From the NCBI GenBank assembly GCA_009823395.1, contig CM020514.1:3000966-3064965 (forward strand): a stretch of DNA of 64,000 bases, given 5' to 3'. The stretch's first letter is position 1. Each line of letters starts with the position of its first letter. A program made the translations under genes and the position numbers. Positions 57,533 through 64,000 of this stretch are shown here, in pieces. The notes beneath the pieces were generated by a model. The model searched no databases. It worked only from the letters and a program-made list of their open reading frames with translations, and had not been told where the DNA came from. Source of the stretch: Thamnaconus septentrionalis. Its lineage: Eukaryota > Chordata > Actinopteri > Tetraodontiformes > Monacanthidae.

Positions 57533-60500
57533 CTGAAGGACATCAAGCGCAACGTCGTCTCCTACAGTCAAGAGAAGCTTAATGCTGCCTAATCACTCCA
57601 CTCCTTTTAAGAAGGTTCGCCCATCGCTGGATTATGGTGGCTGGAACAAGCAGAGACCCTCCATGTTAGCGCAGCCTCAGCCGCCTCTACAAGGGTAGGA
57701 AAAACCAGAGTTTGAGCACAAGCGGGCAGCGCGGACAGAGACAGATTACACCCTGTGCATTGTAACATGATGTTCAAACTAACCAGCGGGTCGGAACAAG
57801 ACAATGAAGGAAAGAACATTTTTTTGTTTTGAGGTTTGATTTGCGATATCTATCTCCTTCTTTTTTTTTTTTTTTTTTTGAATAGACTAAAACTAGGGAT
57901 GCACCGACACCGGTATCAGTACCGATATCCGGGATGAGCACTCTACTCAGACTCGTAAAATATGTGCTGATTTGGCATGCAAATTATCGATTAATTCATT
58001 GACCGTTAGTTGATTGACCTTTTCGATTGATTAACGATTAATTAATCAGCGGCGGTTTTTCCTGAAAGCCTAGATTTCACAATGAAAAATGTAAGAAACA
58101 CATTACTTCACCGTTAAATTATGTTGAGGGTCCAATTTGACCCATTTTTACATTAGAGAACAGTAAAAACACCCTAAACATTTATCCTCTGACTTTAAGT
58201 GGACTTCTAATGGGTCACCTGGTCACTAATGGGTTAAACTTTTTTTTCTTTTTTCTTTTTTTAAAGTAGTTTTAAAGTAACTTGTTCTAGGTATATTATG
58301 CCCATCACAGTGTCTACAGGTGAATTGCTCTTTCCTGCCACTACACTGTTACAGTTATGTTATATTATTATATACTACCTGTGTTAAAAATGTTCAATTA
58401 ATTGCAACTAATTTAATTGAATCGATTAAATTCTTTATCGACAATTAATCGACAATCTATTACTTGATACCAGTGGTATATGAATGTATATGACACTTTT
58501 GTTAAATCTGTGTTAGTACTGCAGTGAGACTACTTCGAGAAAAACATGTCGAGGAATGTCGTTCAAATAACAGAAGTACTTGCACTCTACTGGCTCTGCA
58601 AACAGTGGCGTCGGTGCTTCCCTAATTAAAACCCCCTGGACCTCTTTTAAAGTAACAATTCATCCAAGTAATCAATTGCTGTCTCTGTGTTCTGACTTTG
58701 ATTGCAGATTCTCCAACTTGGGCAACACTTGTTACATGAACGCCATCCTGCAGTCTCTGTTTAGCCTGCCTTCCTTCTCCAATGACATGCTGAGGCAAAG
58801 CATCCCGTGGAAAAAAGTGCCCATCAACGCATTGCTCAGGTACTATCATGGAATTTTTTTTTTTTTTTTTTTTTGGTTGGGCTCAGGATATGCAGATCTC
58901 TTGAAATCCGTACCGAAAGGTCGCCAAGGGGTCACATTTCACAACATCTCCGTGCAATGTTTTCACTGCCTGCAGACGTTTTGCTCACCTCCTGGCCAAG
59001 AAGGACGTTGGCTGTCCGGAGACCAAGAAGGATCTTCTGAGGAAAGTGAAGAGCGCCATTTCCTCCACTGCCGAGCGTTTCTCCGGGAACATGCAGAACG
59101 TAAGATTGCTGCAGAAAAGCAAAAGCTCAGAGCAGATTTTAAAAACTGTGTTCTGGATTTGCTGCATTAGTGTAATTTTTTTCCTGAAAGATATGCAAAT
59201 CCATTGACTCTTAAGCTGCGTTTCCACTGACAGCATACGAACCAACTCGCTTTTGGTTTGGGGTATTTTTTCGGGGGAGTCTGTTTCCATTACACGGTAG
59301 CACAGCCTCAGTCTGTCTGAAACTGAAAGTGAAACTGCTAGTTCTCTCGGCTGGTACGGCGATCCATCTCGTTTTTCAACGAGGAAGTTTTGCGCTCTGT
59401 GACCACGGTGTGGTCGTTTTAACGGTCATTGATAAAACGGAAAACGGGATGTAACTGCGACCGCAGAAAAAAACGCCTGCCGGGTTTGCGTTGCTGAGGA
59501 TCCTCCGTCTCTAACTGTCGAATAATCTACCTTAGAACGGAGACCAGTTTATTAAATGCAGATTTTCTTTATTTAAAAAAATATGAGAAATAATTTAAAA
59601 AAAAATGATGGCACTTTTTCGAGCTAGCTGGCTAATGTTGCAAGGAGCACAAATTTTTCTTAAATTTAGCATGAGGCTGCTTTAATTATGTGGCAAATGA
59701 TAATAAACACAAGAAAGATGGGTACTTAAATTAAAAAAAATACATATTTTATTCAACTTTTAGCACCGGAAAGTACATGTTGCTGCTTTATGTGGAACCT
59801 CAGCGACCTGCTGCTACACCCTGTTGTTGATCATGTGATGCTTTCGGTTGCTCACATGCTCATACACTCGTACGCGCGTGTCACCCTTCACCATTAGGAT
59901 GCCCACGAGTTCCTCAGCCAGTGTTTGGACCAGCTGAAAGACGACGTGGAGAAAATGAACAAGAGTTTGACGAGCGAAGGCGTCTCGTCTCCCTCGTCGT
60001 CGTCGCCGCCGCCCACGTCGTCGTCATTGTCGGCGTCGACCGCCCGGCGGGAGAAGGCGTCCAGGAAGCGTCGTCGTCCAAGGTGGAGCCGGGCGACGAG
60101 GCCGACACGTCCCGCATCTACACCTGCCCCGTGGCAGTCAACATGGAGTTCGAGGTTCAGCACACGATACTGTGCAAAGGGTGAGGGGCCAGCCAGCTTC
60201 TTGACCAGCCGCACTCATCCGTAAAACACGTCTTTGTGACATTCTAGTAAAAAAACCATTGGATTTTTTTTTTTTTCCTACTCCCGATGCAGCTGTGGGG
60301 AGGTGGTGACCAAGCGAGAGCAGTTCAACGACTTGTCCATTGACCTGCCGCGGCGAAAGAAAACCCTTCCGCTTCGCTCCATCCAGGATTCGCTGGACCT
60401 CTTTTTCAGGGTCAGTCTTCTGCGTCAGCATCACACACACATCACAACACAGCAGCCGGACATTGCAGGACCCAGCTCGTAGTACACGGCTGGAAGGTAT

Positions 60501-63164
60501 CAGGCTCAAGTAGTTGTTGTTTTTTTTTTTTGTATGATGTTGAAGTCGGTGAGAAAGTATCACAAGCAGTTGCAGAATTTTTGTTTTTTTTTTTTTCGAA
60601 ATCTCCACGAGGAGGAAAAAAAATCAGTCATTGCCCCGATATTCTCGACACAGCACTCCACACACTTAGTGATTGTGTCACACCACCGATATAGAGTCCA
60701 GTCCTCCAAGCCAAAGAGTCTTGCTTGATCCAACAAAAACAAAGACGAGTAAACAGCAACGACCGCCGTCAACCTTGAAACATCTGCTAGCAGACTCTGC
60801 ACTTCTAACCTCCTTTTGAATGAAGGGTTTGTTTCAAACGTGCGAAAAAAAAAATTTTTTTTAAAAATCAATATTTAACAAACTCAAAAGATCAAATGAA
60901 AATGCTGAAATTCAATTTGTCAAGAACAAATTGAAATAACATTAACACAACCTGTTTGAAAATGGAGTAGGAAGAGGCATTTGCTTATTTAACCCTCCCC
61001 CATGGTCCACACATTGATCATGGTTGATTTCATTTACAACCGGGTTTGTTTTGTTTTCATAACTTTTTTTTTTCACATGGGTAAATAAAAAAAATTAAAA
61101 ATAACCATGTAAACATGTGTAAACCCTAGTTGCCCTATCCACCCTCCTTCTTCCCTGCACCTGCTTAATACCCTGAGTTTGTACCGCTGTTTGAACGAGC
61201 CCAACCTCCCCAGTCGCTTCCACAATTTCACTCCACATATTGAAATGCAAACATTTTTCAATGTTGTGCGAGCACCAAGATGCTCCCTCTCTCCTCAAAT
61301 GAAGAAATGTGGCATGATCGATGGCTGTTTCCCTTCTCGCAGATGGAGGAGATCGAGTACTCGTGCGAAAAGTGCAGCGGGAAGTCGGCGACCGTCACGC
61401 ATAAATTCAGCAAACTGCCCAGGTAACAGTGGCGCTCGCGCCACCGAGAGCCTCTTGCCGCTGGACGCAGGAGAGCAGGAGAGTTTCTGACCGGTGGTGC
61501 TTTTCTTTTTCTTTTTTTGAACCCCCCCCCCCCCTCCACCAGGGTGCTGATCCTCCACCTGAAACGATACAGCTTCAACGCGCAGCTGTCCCTCAACAGC
61601 AAGCTCGGCCAGCAAGTGGTCATCCCCCGGTACCTGACCCTCCAGTCCCACTGCGCCGACCTCACCAGGCCTCCAGTCAGTTTGGGCTGGAGCTCTCAAG
61701 CGTCCACGTAAGGCGTCATCCTCAACTCCAACAAGTCGCCGTCTTAAAAATGGATGAAATACAGCAATTTTATGACTTACTCTTAATATATATTCTTTAA
61801 GTTTTCCAGGCCGGATTAAAAAGCTTAATGGGCCGCATATGGTCCCCCGGGCCGTAGTTTGCCCATGCCAGGGCTCGGTTATTTACGTGCTTTTTTTTAT
61901 TAATTGAGAAAAAGTGGGTTATACATATTGTTTCTTAATTCGTACACATGTCATTAAATCATTTCCACGCAGGTAATGAATTTATAGAGAAAAAAAAGCA
62001 CCCCGTCAAAATAGAACCCGCAGTCTCTCCCAACGTGGTGTTGCTAGGCAGTTTCTAAGCCAAGCTAGGTTTGCTTAAGCCAAGCAATAAAAAAGTGTTG
62101 TGATTGTTAGGAATTAAAGATAGAGTAAATAAAATAAATAAAACATGTACACATACAGCAATCAATGAAATTTGATAATAACAAGTATAAATCTAAGTAA
62201 GTTTGTCTGCCCCATATGCATCCCTCCATTCATTACTTGTGCAAACAGTGTCTTATTGAGAAGTGCAACACGAATATTAATGATTTTAATTTAAATAACG
62301 ATGAAAAAGAACAGAGCAATTGCTGGAACAAAAAAGAAAAAAAATATCAGCAATTTCAAACTCTTAGATTTGTGTGTATTCATATTTTTATTTGTGTGTT
62401 ACAGGTCGAGAACGCTCAAAACGACACAGTTGGCGAACTCCTCCACAGCACACCTACGGTAAGACCACCAGTTTCCAAGTGTTTGATAATAATAATAACA
62501 CATGCTCCCATAGTTTGTCCTCTCCTCCACCACGTACTGCCACACGTTTTGGCCTCTTTGCTTGTGAATACGCCGAGTTAAACGTGTGACATTGTGCTCA
62601 GAAGGATTGGAGGCAAAGTTTCCAACTCGGCCGCCTCCATCATCCTGGACTCGGACAGCGAAGAAGAGCCCAACAGGAAGGGGGCGGCGAGCCGCAAGCG
62701 ACGCCTCAGCAGTTGTCTGGCCGATGACGGCGAGCGAGCAGAAGAGGTGAACTCCTGCTGACAAACCATATATATGTATATATATATATATATGTATGTA
62801 TGTGCATCTGTATGTATATGTATATGGATATACATGTATATATATATACATAGTATACATTGTTTATTATGTATATGTTCATAAATGTTAGACCTACATG
62901 CAGTTGTTTTTTTTTATAAATACAATCGCGTTTGATTTCAGCGGAAAACTGCAGTAGATCCGGCCGACTTTGGTGGGAATATCGACGACGACGACATGCT
63001 GGAAGCGGTGCTGGAGATCAGCCGGCAGGAAGCCGCACTGTCGGCGCCCGCGCCCATGGAGGACGAACCCACCAGCAGCCCAGACACCGGCTTCGGGGAC
63101 ACGGAGGCTCACGACCTGGCCTACCATGCAGACCTGCTGGAGGCAGACGCCAAACAGCCTGCAG
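53721..63164 (+). CDS. usp37: Ubiquitin carboxyl-terminal hydrolase 37 (partial, continues past window)
   Basis: Seventeen coding exons are visible: 53721-53891, 54664-54814, 55184-55272, 55364-55479, 56561-56638, 56906-56994, 57189-57282, 57539-57694, 58708-58839, 58976-59099, 59898-60180, 60293-60410, 61343-61422, 61543-61707, 62405-62458, 62602-62746 and 62942-63164. USP37 removes ubiquitin from cell-cycle proteins such as cyclin A and is itself an APC/C-CDH1 target. Seen: an N-terminal PH-like domain (TKWREGSFEILEKDNKVSL); the linker with KEN in NEDYPKENDSS, the degradation box; the catalytic Cys box NLGNTCYMNAILQSLF with Cys323; ERFSGNMQN/DAHEFLSQCLDQL; zinc-ribbon pairs CKGCGE and CEKCSG; RVLILHLKRYSFN; and a ubiquitin-interacting motif DMLEAVLEISRQEA. 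The catalytic His region and stop lie beyond base 64000. Exon 11 contains a frame break in a TCG-rich stretch (60010-60070): DAHEFL reads in one frame and SRIYTCPVAVNMEFEVQH in another. Confidence 0.95.
54464..54484. repeat. (CA)n microsatellite in USP37 intron 1
   Basis: A short CA run in intron 1. A (TTG)n run also occurs at about 54532-54555. Confidence 0.85.
57473..57529 (+). repeat. usp37: (CT)n tract serving as polypyrimidine tract of USP37 exon 8
   Basis: About 28 pure CT units end 7 bases before the acceptor AG at 57537-57538. It occupies exactly the place of the polypyrimidine tract, so repeat length could affect exon 8 splicing. Confidence 0.9.
57893..58466. mobile_element. Degraded hAT-type MITE copy 3 plus TAGGGATGCACCGAC end (USP37 intron 8)
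   Basis: From about 57974 the text (GCATGCAAATTATCGATTAA through TTGAGGGTCCAATTTGACCC to AATTAATCGACAATC) matches the MITE at 3988-4416 in the same orientation. Its ends have decayed. Just before it, TAGGGATGCACCGACACCGG at 57893 is the end of a different hAT-type family also seen at 63884, suggesting one landed in or beside the other. Confidence 0.65.
59205..59470. mobile_element. Possible DNA transposon fragment in USP37 intron 10
   Basis: Opens TTAAGCTGCGTTTCCACTGACAG, a wording shared by a frequent fish inverted-repeat family (GCGTTTCCACT). No matching right end was found, so it is probably truncated. Confidence 0.4.
60010..60070 (+). other. usp37: Frameshift in USP37 exon 11 (one base missing or two gained)
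   Basis: DQLKDDVEKMNKSLTSEGVS reads in the frame set by the acceptor at 59897. The conserved DTSRIYTCPVAVNMEFEVQ and the exon end read in a frame two bases later. The change falls in a run of TCG/CCG units followed by CCGCCCGGCGGG, a place prone to both slippage and base-calling errors. Confidence 0.8.
61804..61880. mobile_element. hAT-type end fragment (GGGCAAACTACGGCCCG family)
   Basis: On the minus strand it reads CATGGGCAAACTACGGCCC, then GGGGGACCATATGCGGCCC, the end of a hAT family widespread in vertebrates. Only one end is seen. Confidence 0.6.
62767..62862. repeat. (TA)n/(TATG)n microsatellite in USP37 intron 16
   Basis: AT-rich tandem TATA/TATG units start 20 bp after the exon 16 donor. 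Confidence 0.9.
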
Positions 63165-63272
63165 GTAGTCCGCCGCCACCGCCGTCACTGTGCTGAAGTA
63201 GCTCAGACTTGGTGGTGATGGGTGTTGAGTGCTCATGGGACGTGGCGTGTGTGTGTGTGTGTGACTGAATGA

Positions 63273-63816
63273 CAGGGCTGAACGATGAATCGCATTTGCG
63301 GTAACATCGCGATAGGACAAAACAAGGTTTTCGAACCGCAAAGGCTGAGATCTGGTCACGTGACTTGCGAGCGGCACGCAGCAAAGCAAAGTCGGTAGTA
63401 AGAGAAGTCGATGCTGCGACGAGCATAATAATAAACGACTCTGCGACTCAAGTGGTCGTTTCAGCATCTGCATTTTCTCTGTGAGGGCAGTGTTTTGATA
63501 CAAGTCAACAGTATTAAACAAAATCATTCTAAGCCCTTTTAAAATGTCTTTCACAAAAACAACCCAAAACACTAGTAGATAAATAAAGGGTCTTTCATAT
63601 TAATTCATGCTTCATTTGCTCTTATCTTAACATCAGCCTAGCCTGTAAAAAGAACAATTTATGAACAATATATCTGATAATGTTTATTATAATACACATC
63701 ATTTTTGTTTGTGGAAAAATACATGAGAAAAAGATAAAACAGTAATCGCAAATTAAATCGCAATAGTGAGGGGAAAAAAACATACTTACATTATTTTCCA
63801 TAATCGTTGAGCCCCA
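63273..63816. mobile_element. hAT-type element with 8-bp target duplication (USP37 intron 17)
   Basis: It starts CAGGGCTGAACGAT and ends ATCGTTGAGCCCCA, inverted repeats with few mismatches. ATCGC/GCGAT words lie just inside both ends. The flanks CTGAATGA (63265-63272) and ATGAATGA (63817-63824) agree at 7 of 8. At 544 bp it has no transposase frame. Confidence 0.85.
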
Positions 63817-63883
63817 ATGAATGATGAGTCGGCATCTCCCTTGAAAGTTTCTCAACTAATTGAGCCAAGATGATGGAAATGAG

Positions 63884-64000
63884 TAGGGATGCACCGATAG
63901 CACTTCTTTGCAGAATGAGTAGGGTACGAGTACTTGCATTTCAGTACTTCCTCTGTTGAAGATGGAGAGAAGAGCGCCATCTGTACTAGTTACTTTGATT
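63884..64000. mobile_element. Start of a hAT-type element (TAGGGATGCACCGATA), cut by window end
   Basis: TAGGGATGCACCGATAGCAC opens a stretch rich in GTACTTGCA/GTACTTC words typical of this family. Related to the end at 57893. The other end lies beyond the window. Confidence 0.55.

Noticed and set aside
58580..59170. A 196-codon plus-strand open frame read as a single protein
   Set aside because: It reads through USP37 exon 9, its intron and, in the wrong frame, exon 10. The spliced exons explain the conserved parts.
1..64000. tRNA, rRNA and snRNA genes
   Set aside because: I looked for A/B-box and other conserved blocks and saw none convincing. A covariance-model search would be needed to exclude small RNAs.

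Overview
The window is vertebrate nuclear DNA, most likely from a ray-finned fish. The genes have many short coding exons with GT/AG splice sites and compact introns. Codon-by-codon the proteins are close to mammalian orthologues. The non-coding DNA is full of teleost-style short inverted-repeat transposons, LINE scraps and microsatellites. Nothing bacterial (operon, CRISPR array or phage) is present. Exon structures were built by hand from splice sites and reading phase and compared with my memory of the human proteins; no alignment was run.

Layout: 1-5748, repeat-rich intergenic DNA. 5749-5856 (-), a probable first coding exon of an unidentified gene with an acylation-type N-terminus. 7652-14349 (-), a CYP27A1-like mitochondrial P450 (9 exons, about 516 aa). 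16822-20375 (-), BCS1L (7 exons, about 420 aa). 22291-29445 (+), ZNF142 (6 coding exons, about 31 C2H2 fingers), carrying two reading-frame breaks that cancel. 31220-41044 (-), PLCD4 (15 coding exons, about 758 aa) with a likely upstream non-coding exon near 45560. 49026-52312 (-), CNOT9 (8 exons, 299 aa). 53721 to beyond the window (+), USP37 (17 coding exons seen, the C-terminal part missing), with one frame break in exon 11.

Gene order and relative strand (CYP27A1, BCS1L, ZNF142, PLCD4, CNOT9, USP37) match human 2q35. However, the RNF25, STK36 and TTLL4 genes that I recall lying between BCS1L and CYP27A1 in human have no room in the 2.5 kb gap here. The genes do not form one pathway. They are a conserved neighbourhood of unrelated cell functions: sterol/bile-acid oxidation, complex III assembly, transcription, phosphoinositide signalling, mRNA decay and deubiquitination. 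CNOT9 and USP37 face away from a shared promoter region that holds a perfect TCTCGCGAGA element.

The main new material is in the repeats. Several short hAT-type elements have exact or near-exact 8-bp target duplications (3988-4416, 14576-15048, 17546-17982, 37859-38040, 42897-43424, 63273-63816). A roughly 470-bp inverted-repeat family is present three times, and each copy is interrupted by a different later insertion. A LINE in CYP27A1 intron 2 is split by about 2 kb carrying a remnant of a Ulp1/C48-type protease motif. A perfect 22-bp-arm palindrome lies in a PLCD4 intron. I found no new multi-gene system.
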